Shown in pieces: positions 54,736 through 63,176 of a stretch of 64,000 bases of DNA (the first letter of the stretch is position 1; each line of letters begins with the position of its first letter). A program made the position numbers and the translations under genes. The notes below the pieces were generated by a model, which searched no databases, was not told the DNA's origin, and was given only the letters and a program-made list of their open reading frames with translations. Source of the DNA: Acinetobacter bereziniae LMG 1003 = CIP 70.12 (GTDB lineage: Bacteria > Pseudomonadota > Gammaproteobacteria > Pseudomonadales > Moraxellaceae); NCBI RefSeq assembly GCF_000368925.1, contig NZ_KB849755.1, forward strand, positions 1-64,000, read 5' to 3'.

Positions 54736-55090
54736 TAAAAAATCCTTAGTTAAGACACTGTTTCAAATGATTTATTCATAAAATATAAAAATACAAATAA
54801 GTAAAGAACAGCAAAAAATGCAATCTCACAATTATAACAGTATATTCGATTCTAATTTAAGTGTTAAAAACTCTTTTAGGCATTTTGGATGATTAAAAAA
54901 CCATTGAGTAAGATGATTTTTTAATCCATCCGATTGAACTTTTTTGCATTTCGTGTCTGTTAGCTCAACAAGCTAAAACCATGACCAACAGACTATTCAA
55001 GCCATATTTAGATATTTTTTATGCGAAGTCTATGCTTGAAATTCGACTCAACACAGTAAGGATTTTTTCAAATTAAAACTCAGTACAGGA
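54736..55090. other. Intergenic region with two hairpins
   Basis: GGATGATTAAAAAA (54887-54900) pairs with TTTTTTAATCCATCC (54917-54931, one bulge), and GTCTGTT/AACAGAC (54955-54993) encloses TAGCT/AGCTA. They could end transcription from either side; no gene was seen. Confidence 0.4.
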
Positions 55091-55921
55091 TTAAGATAAA
55101 TCTCGGAGTAATTGCTCTAAATTCTTTTCACCTATCTTGGTCTGAGCGCCCGCCTTTAAACCTCCACGAATTAATTTTTCAGCATTGGGAAGTGCAAATA
55201 GATCTGCCCATGCCTCGTGTTCACGTAGTAATCCTTCGCTCAGATTCACGGTCGAAACTGCTTTTTTCGTCGCAGCAATCACACCTTCTGGTAAAGCAGC
55301 AATATTCTTGGCAAGACGATTCACAAAAGCATCCAGTTCATTTGCAGGCAATGCACGATTCACCCAACCATATCGTTCTGCCAACTCAGCATCTACGAGT
55401 TCTGCACCGAGGATCACTTCTAGCACACGTCCACGCGTCATACATCGTGACAAATACTGTGTTGCGCCACCTCCAGGAATAATCCCCATTAATGCTTCAC
55501 ATTGGGCGAGTCCTGCACGTCCAATAGCAGCAAATGACATATCCATTGCAGCCACGAATTCAGCACCACCTCCACGGGCAAGACCTTCGAGCTTAGCGAT
55601 GGTTACTTGAGGTTGTCTTCGAATCATTTCTCCCAAAGCTTGAAAAGGATTTAAACCATCAGGAGTATCTTTTGCAATCTCATCAAAAGCATTTGGCTCA
55701 TCAATCAATGTCATGTCTACATGGGCAATGAAAAAATCAGGATCAGCACTTTGGAATACAATGGCACGACTCAATGGATCATCACGTACCTGTATTAAAA
55801 ATTGCTGAATCTCACTCATCAAAGCAACATCTAACACATTGACTGGAGGATGGTTGATGCTCACCGTTGCAACGCCCTGTGCATACTCAATTTGGAGTGT
55901 AGAATAATTTGATGTATTCAT
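55091..55921 (-). CDS. Enoyl-CoA hydratase/isomerase-family protein
   Basis: A 276-residue crotonase-fold enzyme. The oxyanion-hole region is KLEGLARGGGAEFVAAMDMSFAA, followed by the second loop LMGIIPGGGATQYLSRCMTRGRVLEVILGA. The usual catalytic glutamate positions are partly changed (ECE-type EALMG retained), so hydratase or isomerase activity cannot be assigned. AAGGT precedes the ATG. Divergent from an HxlR regulator, which likely represses it. Confidence 0.83.
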   Translation of the reverse strand: MNTSNYSTLQIEYAQGVATVSINHPPVNVLDVALMSEIQQFLIQVRDDPLSRAIVFQSADPDFFIAHVDMTLIDEPNAFDEIAKDTPDGLNPFQALGEMIRRQPQVTIAKLEGLARGGGAEFVAAMDMSFAAIGRAGLAQCEALMGIIPGGGATQYLSRCMTRGRVLEVILGAELVDAELAERYGWVNRALPANELDAFVNRLAKNIAALPEGVIAATKKAVSTVNLSEGLLREHEAWADLFALPNAEKLIRGGLKAGAQTKIGEKNLEQLLRDLS

Positions 55922-55963
55922 AATAGACCTTGTTTTTTAGCATGAATAAGCATGGTATCCAAT

Positions 55964-56017
55964 GTATACTAGGTGTCAATTACGCACCTTAAACATCCTA
56001 AGTATGCTGGAGTATAC
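55964..56017. promoter_or_regulatory. HxlR operator region
   Basis: GTATACT (55964-55970) and AGTATAC (56011-56017) are inverted copies, with AGTATGC at 56001 as a further half site and AGGTG/CACCT-type arms between. They fill the 98-bp divergent promoter gap, as expected for HxlR-type autoregulation. Confidence 0.5.
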
Positions 56018-56019
56018 CG

Positions 56020-56397
56020 ATGAGCACTGAACCAAGTCCGATCTATCGTGCCGATTGTCCTAGCCGTACCATTCTTGATCAAATCGCAGATAAATGGTCT
56101 ATGTTGATTTTAATGGTTTTAGACGAACCGCATCGATTTAATGCGATTAAGCGACGTTTGGATGGTATTACCCAACGTGTTTTGACACAAACACTTCGTA
56201 AGCTTGAGCGAAATGGCATGGTGACACGTACAGTCATAGATGGAAAAATTCTTGGCGTGGAGTATGCTTTGACACCGCTTGGTCAATCGCTGAAAGCGCC
56301 TTTTAGTGCCTTATATGATTGGACTGTAGAAAACATGGAAATGATTCAAGCGTATCAGTCTGATTATGACAGTAATGATAAATCAGTCATTAAATGA
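56020..56397 (+). CDS. HxlR-family winged-helix regulator
   Basis: A 125-residue regulator with the HxlR pattern: CPSRTILDQIADKWSMLILMVL at the start (Cys near residue 12, possible redox sensor), then RFNAIKRRLDGITQRVLTQTLRKLERNGMVTRTV and YALTPLGQSL. HxlR proteins answer electrophiles such as quinones and aldehydes and act on an adjacent divergent gene. GGAG precedes the ATG. Its likely target is the crotonase gene. Confidence 0.88.
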   Translation: MSTEPSPIYRADCPSRTILDQIADKWSMLILMVLDEPHRFNAIKRRLDGITQRVLTQTLRKLERNGMVTRTVIDGKILGVEYALTPLGQSLKAPFSALYDWTVENMEMIQAYQSDYDSNDKSVIK

Positions 56398-56623
56398 GAA
56401 TCACTAAATGAGAATGAACAATGTGATTAGATCTATGATGAAAAAATGCTGAATTAACCAATTGAGTATTCAGTCCATTCATCATCAGTACAAATTAAAC
56501 CAAGCAGTTTTTGATTTGATCGTTTTAATATATCAAACTAATGCTTAAATCATAAAATATCATGGATGCTAAATCGCTAAATGAATCGCTGTGATCAAAT
56601 TACTAACATTAAATATCATAATC

Positions 56624-57088
56624 TTACAAACACTCCCTATAATTTATTGTAAATCTTTTTAAAAAATCACCATCGGCATTGTTGAGTTGATAAATAAAAT
56701 TGCCACGTGTCGTTTTTTTAAAAACTTCTGACTCAAGTAAGTCATCTTTTTTACACATATTTTGCTTAATCAAACGCTGATATTTTTGATCATCAAATTT
56801 TTTTGTTAAATCTTCTGTAGACTTAATATCTTTCATATCAGATTCAATCCACAATCCATCGCTAATCAGCATAATTCGAGAAACAACAAAGTCACGTTCT
56901 GATTGATCCGTGGCAATATTCTTAAAATTGTGATTAATTGCTTTAACCAACATGTTGTAAACATTGAGATCAAGGATATTAAATTGCTCATCAACTGCCC
57001 CACTTTGTAAAAAAGGTTGGTCTAATGGGCTTTGAGCATTTAATTCAGCACTTATTGATAGGCTGAGTAAGAAAAATAAATAACGCAT
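56624..57088 (-). CDS. Exported protein of unknown function
   Basis: A 154-residue protein with an N-terminal signal peptide (YLFFLLSLSISAELNAQ, cleavage near residue 19). The mature part is acidic and helical and contains two cysteines (QNMCKKDD, YRECL) that may pair. No family recognised. Single gene. Confidence 0.6.
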   Translation of the reverse strand: MRYLFFLLSLSISAELNAQSPLDQPFLQSGAVDEQFNILDLNVYNMLVKAINHNFKNIATDQSERDFVVSRIMLISDGLWIESDMKDIKSTEDLTKKFDDQKYQRLIKQNMCKKDDLLESEVFKKTTRGNFIYQLNNADGDFLKRFTINYRECL

Positions 57089-57284
57089 TGTTTGTTCTCA
57101 TTATTTAAGGCGTTGTTTAAACCATTATTCTATTCATATAGAGTTCATCTATAGAATATTTATAACACATGCTAAAGACATGATGAATCTATTTATATCA
57201 AACCGCCATCATGAATTTTGGCTCAGTCTTAGCCCACTATTCCAACTAATTTACTGCGTTTTTTTTATTAAAGAACATCTGTAT

Positions 57285-57368
57285 AGTATCCCTGACCATT
57301 GAAGAGAGTGGTCAACACGACAATAAAGAAAGTGGATACTGACCTGCAGGAAGCAGGTCTATTTTTTC
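57285..57368 (+). ncRNA. Candidate small RNA or structured leader before the BLUF gene
   Basis: AGTATCC (57285-57291) pairs with GGATACT (57334-57340), enclosing a TGACCA/TGGTCA hairpin. A Rho-independent terminator follows directly: GACCTGC (57341-57347), loop AGGAA, GCAGGTC, then ATTTTTT ending at 57367. Two nested stems plus a terminator over 85 nt without a reading frame are the usual form of a small RNA. A clear promoter was not found. It could also be an attenuating leader of the gene at 57489. Confidence 0.5.
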
Positions 57369-57488
57369 CATTTACAAGAAAATTAACATTAATTTCATCT
57401 GAAAATTCCTTGATATTTACATAAAAATATATGATTAAGCGTGTTTTATGTAACAATCAAAGCTCCCTCCTTAAAAAGAGAATCAAAG

Positions 57489-57932
57489 ATGGAGTCTGTT
57501 CGACTTTTATATGTTAGTAAAATTGCTAGAGTAGATTCAGGTTTAAAGCAAAATTTAATCAATATCTTAGACGAAGCAATTGATTTTAATTATCGTAATG
57601 GAGTTACTGGTGTGCTCTATTATGGACATGGATATTTCGTCCAATGTTTAGAGGGAAATAAAAACATCATTGATGATTTATTTTATAATCGAATTGTCAA
57701 AGATGAACGGCATATCAATTGTGAAATCTTATATTATGCAGAAAATCAGACATGCTTATTTTCACAATGGACGATGAAATTTTCCCCAATCAATAAAAAG
57801 ATTTCAGAATTTTTTATGCAGTATCATTTAGAAGCGTTCAATCCTTACTTACTCACTGACGAAACAACAGAAAAATTTATATCTATTTTGGCTTGTGAAC
57901 CTGAATATCATGTCAACGAGTTTGTTGCATAA
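57489..57932 (+). CDS. BLUF-domain blue-light photoreceptor
   Basis: A 147-residue protein consisting of a BLUF domain plus a short C-terminal extension. FAD-interacting residues are in place: Tyr8 in RLLYVSKIA, Asn37 in YRNGVTGVLYY, Gln52 in FVQCLEG, and Trp94/Met96 in SQWTMKF. It senses blue light through FAD and probably acts on a partner protein, as BlsA does in A. baumannii. The ATG at 57489 is chosen because Tyr8 then has its usual number; the frame is open 16 codons further up. Confidence 0.88.
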   Translation: MESVRLLYVSKIARVDSGLKQNLINILDEAIDFNYRNGVTGVLYYGHGYFVQCLEGNKNIIDDLFYNRIVKDERHINCEILYYAENQTCLFSQWTMKFSPINKKISEFFMQYHLEAFNPYLLTDETTEKFISILACEPEYHVNEFVA

Positions 57933-57948
57933 GCCTCTTTTGTGACAG

Positions 57949-57985
57949 AACCACCACATGATTTTTAATCATAGAGGTGGTTTTT
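57949..57985 (+). terminator. Terminator after the BLUF gene
   Basis: AACCACC...CATGAT (57949-57962) pairs with AATCAT.GAGGTGGTT, followed by a T-run to 57985. Confidence 0.75.
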
Positions 57986-58019
57986 CAGACTGAACTTAAA
58001 TTGTTTTCTCTTGATCTAT

Positions 58020-58277
58020 TCAAAGTTGCCGCTGTCTTTCCTCTTCATTAATTCGTTCAAGACGCTTTGACCAATATTGGAAGGCATATTGATATTTGGC
58101 AAAAAAAGCAAAAAACATAAAGGTTAAAGCAGGTTTTAAAACAATTTGTTCTGCTTCACCCGTTACCCTGTCATAAATACTTTGACCTAGAGATAAAAAA
58201 GTTAAAACCATAAACATAAAAAAGCTTAATCTTAAAAAATTATCGAAACTTTTTCCTTTAAACATTTTATCAAACAT
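58020..58277 (-). CDS. Small membrane protein of unknown function
   Basis: An 85-residue protein with two hydrophobic segments (LSFFMFMVLTFLSLG, about residues 17-32, and ALTFMFFAFFAKYQYAF, about 50-66) and a charged C-terminus (KRLERINEEERQRQ). Family not recognised. Two starts (58277, 58265) are possible. Converges with the BLUF gene. Confidence 0.55.
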   Translation of the reverse strand: MFDKMFKGKSFDNFLRLSFFMFMVLTFLSLGQSIYDRVTGEAEQIVLKPALTFMFFAFFAKYQYAFQYWSKRLERINEEERQRQL

Positions 58278-58512
58278 AATTAAGAATACATCTCATTATC
58301 ATATAAATTATAAGTATAAAATATTTAAGGACTTTTACAAGCTCTATAGATTTACGGCGTAGGATTTCTCAAAATTTTCTTTAAATTTAACTTGCTACGT
58401 AAAGTTTCATATACTTACGTGCCTCACGCTTCAACTACATTTTTTCACACAACAAATAGAATAATGCTTCATGATAAAAAATAAGCACTTAATTAATTTG
58501 AGGTTAATGAAT

Positions 58513-58659
58513 ATGTCAATCGATAACAATCATTCTCCAACTGAAGAAAGAATTGAGAAAGCACAAGAAAAGCGTCGTATTCCGAAATATATTTTATTTA
58601 TAGTTGCATTATTTTTAATCGCAATTATTGTCTATATGCTCTCTACATGGCGAGGTTAA
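58513..58659 (+). CDS. Small single-span membrane protein
   Basis: A 48-residue protein: a charged N-terminal half (NHSPTEERIEKAQEKRRIPKY) and one membrane helix (ILFIVALFLIAIIVYML). GAGG nine bases upstream selects the ATG at 58513 over in-frame starts at 58471 and 58507. Function unknown. Ends upstream of the strong terminator shared with fumC. Confidence 0.55.
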   Translation: MSIDNNHSPTEERIEKAQEKRRIPKYILFIVALFLIAIIVYMLSTWRG

Positions 58660-58740
58660 GCGGATAAGCATTGTTTTTAAATTTCTAAACAACCAACTCA
58701 ACATAGTCATGCGCTATTCAACATTGATATTTATTGTATA

Positions 58741-58772
58741 AAAAAGGGCTAAAAATTTTTAGCCCTTTTTTA
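58741..58772. terminator. Bidirectional terminator, perfect stem
   Basis: AAAAAAGGGCTAAAAA (58741-58756) is directly followed by its reverse complement (58757-58772); lies between convergent genes. Confidence 0.88.
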
Positions 58773-58782
58773 AATTTTTTAG

Positions 58783-60177
58783 CTACTTAACGTTTGGATG
58801 TACCATTTTTTCAGGTTGAACCACTTCGTCAAATTGTTCTGGAGTGACAAAGCCTAGCTCTACAGCGACTTCTTTTAAGGTTTTATCTTCTTTATAAGCA
58901 GTTTTCGCTACTTTTGCTGCATTTTCATAACCAATGACAGGATTCAGTGCAGTCACCAGCATCAACGAGTTATGTAAAAAATAATCAATTTTTTCACGAT
59001 TTGGTTCAATGCCTGCTGCACAATGCTCATCAAAACTATTACAAGCATCACCAAGCAACTGCACAGATTGAACAAGATTATATGCAATAACAGGCATATA
59101 CACATTTAACTCAAAATTACCTGCCGCACCTGCAAAATTGATCGTTGTATCATTCCCCATCACTTGTGCAACCACCATCGTCATTGCTTCACACTGCGTA
59201 GGATTCACTTTGCCTGGCATGATACTTGAGCCTGGTTCATTTTCAGGAATACGCAGCTCACCTAAACCACAACGAGGACCACTCGCCAACCAGCGGATAT
59301 CATTGGCAATTTTATTAAGACTCGCAGCTAAAGTTTTTAATGCGCCTGACGCGAATACAGCTGCATCACGCCCTGCAAGTGCTTCAAACTTATTAGGGTT
59401 GGTAATAAATGGAAGACCAGTTAATTTAGCTAATTCTTCAGCAGCTTTTTCGGCATAGTCAGGATGAGCATTTAAACCTGTTCCTACGGCTGTACCACCT
59501 AACGGCAACTCATATAGCCAAATCAAAGCTTGCTGTAAGCGCTTTAGTCCATGATCCAGTTGCGACACATAACCACTGAACTCCTGCCCAAGCGTCAGTG
59601 GTGTAGCATCTTGTAAGTGTGTACGACCAATCTTGACAATGTCATTAAATTCTTCAGATTTACGATGCAATGTGTCACGTAAACGTTTGACTGCTGGAAT
59701 GAGTAATTCATTGATTTGTAATGCAGCAGCCACATGGATCGCTGTTGGAAATGAATCATTGGTAGATTGGGCACGATTGACATGATCATTAGGATGAACA
59801 GGTTTTTGTGAACCTAAAGGATTACCAAGTTTTTGATTGGCAATATTGGCAATCACCTCATTACAGTTCATATTGCTTTGTGTACCAGAACCCGTTTGCC
59901 AAACTACTAAAGGAAATTGACTATCCCAATTTCCAGCAATCACTTCGTCAGCTGCTTCTACGATATATTGGGATAATTCTTGCGGAATTTGATTGAGGCT
60001 CGCATTGGTAATCGCTGCGGCTTTTTTAACAAATCCCATTGCTTTAATCATAGGACGAGGCATATGTTCGGTGCCGATCTTAAAGTTTTCTACACTGCGT
60101 TGAGTTTGTGCTCCCCACATCGCCTCACTAGGAACTTCAACTTCACCCATTGTGTCGTGCTCAATACGTGTCTGCAT
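58783..60177 (-). CDS. fumC: Class II fumarate hydratase
   Basis: A 464-residue homotetrameric enzyme of the citric acid cycle that interconverts fumarate and malate without an iron-sulfur cluster. Signatures: the N-terminal MGEVEVPSEAMWGAQTQRS, VWQTGSGTQSNMNCNEVIAN, GRTHLQDATPLTLGQE and the superfamily motif GSSIMPGKVNPTQ. The ATG at 60177 follows GAGAGG; the TTG two codons before it is rejected. A Fur-like box lies about 125 bp upstream. This fits a fumarase made when iron is scarce. Confidence 0.95.
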   Translation of the reverse strand: MQTRIEHDTMGEVEVPSEAMWGAQTQRSVENFKIGTEHMPRPMIKAMGFVKKAAAITNASLNQIPQELSQYIVEAADEVIAGNWDSQFPLVVWQTGSGTQSNMNCNEVIANIANQKLGNPLGSQKPVHPNDHVNRAQSTNDSFPTAIHVAAALQINELLIPAVKRLRDTLHRKSEEFNDIVKIGRTHLQDATPLTLGQEFSGYVSQLDHGLKRLQQALIWLYELPLGGTAVGTGLNAHPDYAEKAAEELAKLTGLPFITNPNKFEALAGRDAAVFASGALKTLAASLNKIANDIRWLASGPRCGLGELRIPENEPGSSIMPGKVNPTQCEAMTMVVAQVMGNDTTINFAGAAGNFELNVYMPVIAYNLVQSVQLLGDACNSFDEHCAAGIEPNREKIDYFLHNSLMLVTALNPVIGYENAAKVAKTAYKEDKTLKEVAVELGFVTPEQFDEVVQPEKMVHPNVK

Positions 60178-60300
60178 TTTCAACCTCTCAATCGTCCGAA
60201 TTTAATTTTCAAGTGACAGCTTATAATGTGATCATCTTTATGCAATGAATACAAGCCATTACCCCAGCGAAATCTTATGCTAAACAAATAGGCAACCAAT

Positions 60301-60319
60301 GTAAATGATAATTATTTAC
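60301..60319 (-). promoter_or_regulatory. Fur-like box upstream of fumC
   Basis: GTAAATGATAATTATTTAC matches the Fur consensus GATAATGATAATCATTATC at 14 of 19 positions and is palindromic (TGTAAAT...ATTTACA). It lies in the 160-bp gap before fumC, just past the end of the epimerase-like gene. Confidence 0.5.
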
Positions 60320-60339
60320 AATTATGCATTTTCTACATA

Positions 60340-61344
60340 TCAACAATTATTCAAGGTATTTTGGTAAAAACGCCATTCATCTTGAATCATTTGTTTAAGT
60401 GAGCGTTTTGCCTCCCACTTTAAAACATCTAACGCTTTATGGCTATTCGAAGCCACTTGATCAAGTTCATGTATTTGGTAAACCGCATCAATTTGATGAA
60501 TTTGCTGTGCAGTTACATCCTCGATCGTATTGATTAAATCTTGAATCGAACTTACAGTCCCTGAAATATCAAAACTTTCACAGACATTGTTCTGCTCTTG
60601 TAGCCAATAGATACTGGACTGGATCGCATCACAAACATCAAGTACATGTACAAAACTACGCTCAGTGGTTTTATCTTGGGTATTGGCGTGACGGTGAACT
60701 TCAATCAAATCTCGCTGTTGTGCAGCGACCTGCAATGCTAATGGAACAATATTTTTCGGTAGCGGAGTGACAAACTCCCCCAATACACCATGTTCAAAAG
60801 CACCAACCACGTTGGATACCCTAAGCGTTGCAATTTTCCATTCCTGATCCGTTCTAAAGGTGTCCTTGATGATTTCTTCAATCATCTGTTGAGATTTAAT
60901 ATAAGGATTCGGATAAGAATAATTAAAAGCAATTTCTTCGTTTAAATCTAAACTCGATTGTGCATAAACCATAAGGCTAGAAAGATGAACCAGACTTCTG
61001 ACCCCTGTGCGTTGCATTGCTCGCAATAAACTCATAATACAACTGACATTGTCATTATAATATTCAAGAGGTTTCAGATTAGATTCTTCAATGGATTTGA
61101 ACCCTGCACAATGTACAACGGTATCTATTGAATATTGTTCAAATACTTTATTTAGTGCAGGAGTATTACGAATATCAATTTTGACAAATGGGATATACAT
61201 TCCTGTAATAAATTCTAAACGCTCTAAACACTGCAGATTTGCATTGGCTAGATTATCAACAATGACGACCTCTTGCCTTTGAGCTAGCAAACTTAAAACC
61301 ACATGCGAGCCTATAAAGCCTAAACCACCAGTCACTAAAATCAT
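60340..61344 (-). CDS. GalE-like NAD-dependent epimerase paralogue, catalytic Lys replaced
   Basis: A 334-residue protein of the UDP-glucose 4-epimerase family: Rossmann motif TGGLGFIGSH (residues 5-14), GFKSIEESNLKPLEYYNDNV and the Ser region HLSSLMVYA. The YxxxK motif reads NPYIKSQ, so Tyr148 is kept but the lysine (Lys153 of E. coli GalE) is Gln152. The sugar-binding loops also differ (TLRVSNVVGAFEHG; TERSFVHVLD). A true epimerase would not be expected to work normally. It may be a degenerate or repurposed paralogue. AAAGGAG precedes the ATG at 61344. No other sugar genes are adjacent. Confidence 0.8.
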   Translation of the reverse strand: MILVTGGLGFIGSHVVLSLLAQRQEVVIVDNLANANLQCLERLEFITGMYIPFVKIDIRNTPALNKVFEQYSIDTVVHCAGFKSIEESNLKPLEYYNDNVSCIMSLLRAMQRTGVRSLVHLSSLMVYAQSSLDLNEEIAFNYSYPNPYIKSQQMIEEIIKDTFRTDQEWKIATLRVSNVVGAFEHGVLGEFVTPLPKNIVPLALQVAAQQRDLIEVHRHANTQDKTTERSFVHVLDVCDAIQSSIYWLQEQNNVCESFDISGTVSSIQDLINTIEDVTAQQIHQIDAVYQIHELDQVASNSHKALDVLKWEAKRSLKQMIQDEWRFYQNTLNNC

Positions 61345-61694
61345 TGTATAGATACTCCTTTTAAAAATCAATTACTTGCATAATTTCGGTGTTTATTTGG
61401 TGCGTTCATTAATTCATCCACTAGCCAGAAAAACTAAAACCAACTTAAATATCCTTAACTTATTAACCTACATGATCATTAATTTAATCTTACCGCCTTA
61501 CAAATATAGTGTGTGTTGCAGTTCAGTTATGGTTGGAAATATAAAATCCACATTTCATCCACTTTTACAAAAAATACCTTATATTGGAAAAATAGCCGTA
61601 GACCAATACTTTTATTTTTGTGATAATTCGCCCTTTAGATTAATTAAAAAAAACACATAAAAACAAAAGTTTATTAAATTAAAAAAGTTTAGTA

Positions 61695-61726
61695 AAACTT
61701 GATATCAAGTTTGGTCAAAGTAATAT
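61695..61726 (+). promoter_or_regulatory. Palindrome and promoter upstream of the SRAP gene
   Basis: AAACTTGATATCAAGTTT (61695-61712) is a perfect 18-bp palindrome with CTTGA/TCAAG half sites. It overlaps a -35 (TTGATA, 61699-61704) followed 16 bp on by TAATAT (61721-61726). The half sites are the same as in the umuD operator, but the spacing differs. The rest of the 61345-61820 gap shows only spurious frames. Confidence 0.5.
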
Positions 61727-61820
61727 TTTGCAAATTAAACAAATCCACAGTGAATTCTATAGATATAAGGGATATTGTATTTATACATAACATTCCGTTT
61801 TTTCATATCGAGAATAAAAA

Positions 61821-62465
61821 ATGTGCTCTAACTATGAAATTCCTAAACGAAGTGCCCTCACCCGACTTGATGTCGAGGTTGGTCCGTTAGATTTGGAATT
61901 AAAACCGCATATTTACCCAGGGTATCATGCACCAATTATCATGAAAGATTTTGATTTGGATTTCGGTAAGTTTGGGCTTTTGCCCGCTTGGGCTAAAGAT
62001 TTTAAATTCAGTTCTTATACTTATAATGCAAGAACTGAAACTGTCGCTGAAAAACCGAGTTTCAGACACGCATGGAAGTACAGTAAATTTTGCTTGGTAC
62101 CCGTCCAAGAATTTTATGAACCTAAGTACATAGATGGCAAAGCACACTGGTACACAATAAAGCGTGAAGATAATCAGCCTTTTACAGTTGCTGCTATTTA
62201 TGATGATGCTGTAATTAAAGACTCAAAAGTCAGATCGTTTTCGATGCTTACGATCAATGCAGATCATCACCAATTCATGAAGCAATTTCACGCTCCGACA
62301 GATGAGAAGCGTTCAATCATTGTCATCCCAGAAAAATATCGCAAAGACTGGCTCAATGCCGACAATGAACATGCTCACGAATATTTCTTTGAGCTTACAG
62401 ACGAATATGTAACATTTTCACGTGACCATTCATCTGAATCAGTCAAACAAAATGACCTCTTCTAA
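61821..62465 (+). CDS. SRAP-domain abasic-site protein (YedK/HMCES family)
   Basis: A 214-residue SOS-response-associated peptidase-family protein. Cys2, exposed by removal of Met1, forms a thiazolidine crosslink with abasic sites in single-stranded DNA. Asn69 (SYTYNARTET), Glu100 (QEFYEP) and His157 (MKQFHAPTDEKRS) complete the active site. The motif after the histidine is altered from the usual HDRMP. It lies 93 bp upstream of umuD on the same strand. Both proteins work at damaged template DNA, so a joint role is likely. GAG precedes the ATG. Confidence 0.9.
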   Translation: MCSNYEIPKRSALTRLDVEVGPLDLELKPHIYPGYHAPIIMKDFDLDFGKFGLLPAWAKDFKFSSYTYNARTETVAEKPSFRHAWKYSKFCLVPVQEFYEPKYIDGKAHWYTIKREDNQPFTVAAIYDDAVIKDSKVRSFSMLTINADHHQFMKQFHAPTDEKRSIIVIPEKYRKDWLNADNEHAHEYFFELTDEYVTFSRDHSSESVKQNDLF

Positions 62466-62495
62466 TTTAGTATTGATTATCCACAGCATTTAAAT

Positions 62496-62547
62496 TTGAA
62501 ATTTCATTTATTACATTTTAAAATCTTGATTATGTAACATATTCAAG
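62496..62547 (+). promoter_or_regulatory. umuD promoter with palindromic damage operator
   Basis: TTGAAA (62496-62501) and TAAAAT (62519-62524) are 17 bp apart. Immediately after, CTTGATTATGT (62525-62535), one A and ACATATTCAAG (62537-62547) form a palindrome with one mismatch, covering the start of transcription 11 bp before the ATG. From memory, Acinetobacter damage promoters carry a TTGA...TGT-N-ACA...TCAA palindrome bound by UmuDAb. Confidence 0.75.
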
Positions 62548-62558
62548 TGGTGTAATTT

Positions 62559-63176
62559 ATGAACATTAACCTAGATGTCAGCTCATCAAAAGAAAGACTT
62601 ATGAGTCTAAAGAATGTAAATCTAGACCACTTGAAAGGTTCTAAAATCATTGATATTAGAGAGCATTCTTTAAAATCTCAGCATATTCCTGACATATCAA
62701 AAATCTCATCATTTCAAGCAATAACTAATGCTTCAATCCCCTTAGTTTTAAACAAAATTGCTGCCGGTTTTCCCTCCCCAGCCGAAGATTATATTGATAA
62801 AACTGTCGATATGAATGATCTATTGATCTCAAACAAAGATGCAACTTTTATTGTCCAGGTTGAGTCTCTTTCAATGAAAGATGTGGGAATTGAAGTTAAC
62901 GATTACTTAATTGTTGATAGAAGCATTCGCTCTCAACATTATGATATTGTCGTTGCATTCATCGACAATGATTTCACCGTGAAAAGATTGATGATTACAC
63001 AACAAATGTCACATCATGAATTGTTTGATATTTTTCAGAAGCAATATGATTTTAAAGATTTACCAGCCGTTTGGCTCAAACCTGAAAACATTGAGTATCA
63101 GCCAATACTTCCTCGATCAGAACAAGAATTGGTAATTTGGGGTGTTGTCACCAAAGTTATTAAGAACTTCAAATGA
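62559..63176 (+). CDS. umuD: UmuD-type S24 peptidase, long Acinetobacter form
   Basis: A 205-residue self-cleaving protein. The C-terminal half is UmuD-like: cleavage site Ala69-Gly70 in NKIAAGFPSPAEDYIDK, catalytic Ser105 in VESLSMKD and Lys142 in DFTVKRL. The N-terminal 65 residues are an extension absent from E. coli UmuD and present in UmuDAb, which acts as a LexA-like repressor in Acinetobacter. Its own promoter has a suitable operator. The stop overlaps the umuC ATG (ATGA). Damage-activated RecA filaments would trigger cleavage. DdrR, the usual neighbour of UmuDAb, is not present, so this may be a second copy. Confidence 0.88.
   Translation: MNINLDVSSSKERLMSLKNVNLDHLKGSKIIDIREHSLKSQHIPDISKISSFQAITNASIPLVLNKIAAGFPSPAEDYIDKTVDMNDLLISNKDATFIVQVESLSMKDVGIEVNDYLIVDRSIRSQHYDIVVAFIDNDFTVKRLMITQQMSHHELFDIFQKQYDFKDLPAVWLKPENIEYQPILPRSEQELVIWGVVTKVIKNFK

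Noticed and set aside
55185..55610. 141-residue frame antisense to the crotonase gene
   Set aside because: Composition is that of a complement shadow; no start signal.
61376..61660. 94-residue plus-strand frame in the gap before SRAP
   Set aside because: No ribosome site, irregular composition; better explained as non-coding.
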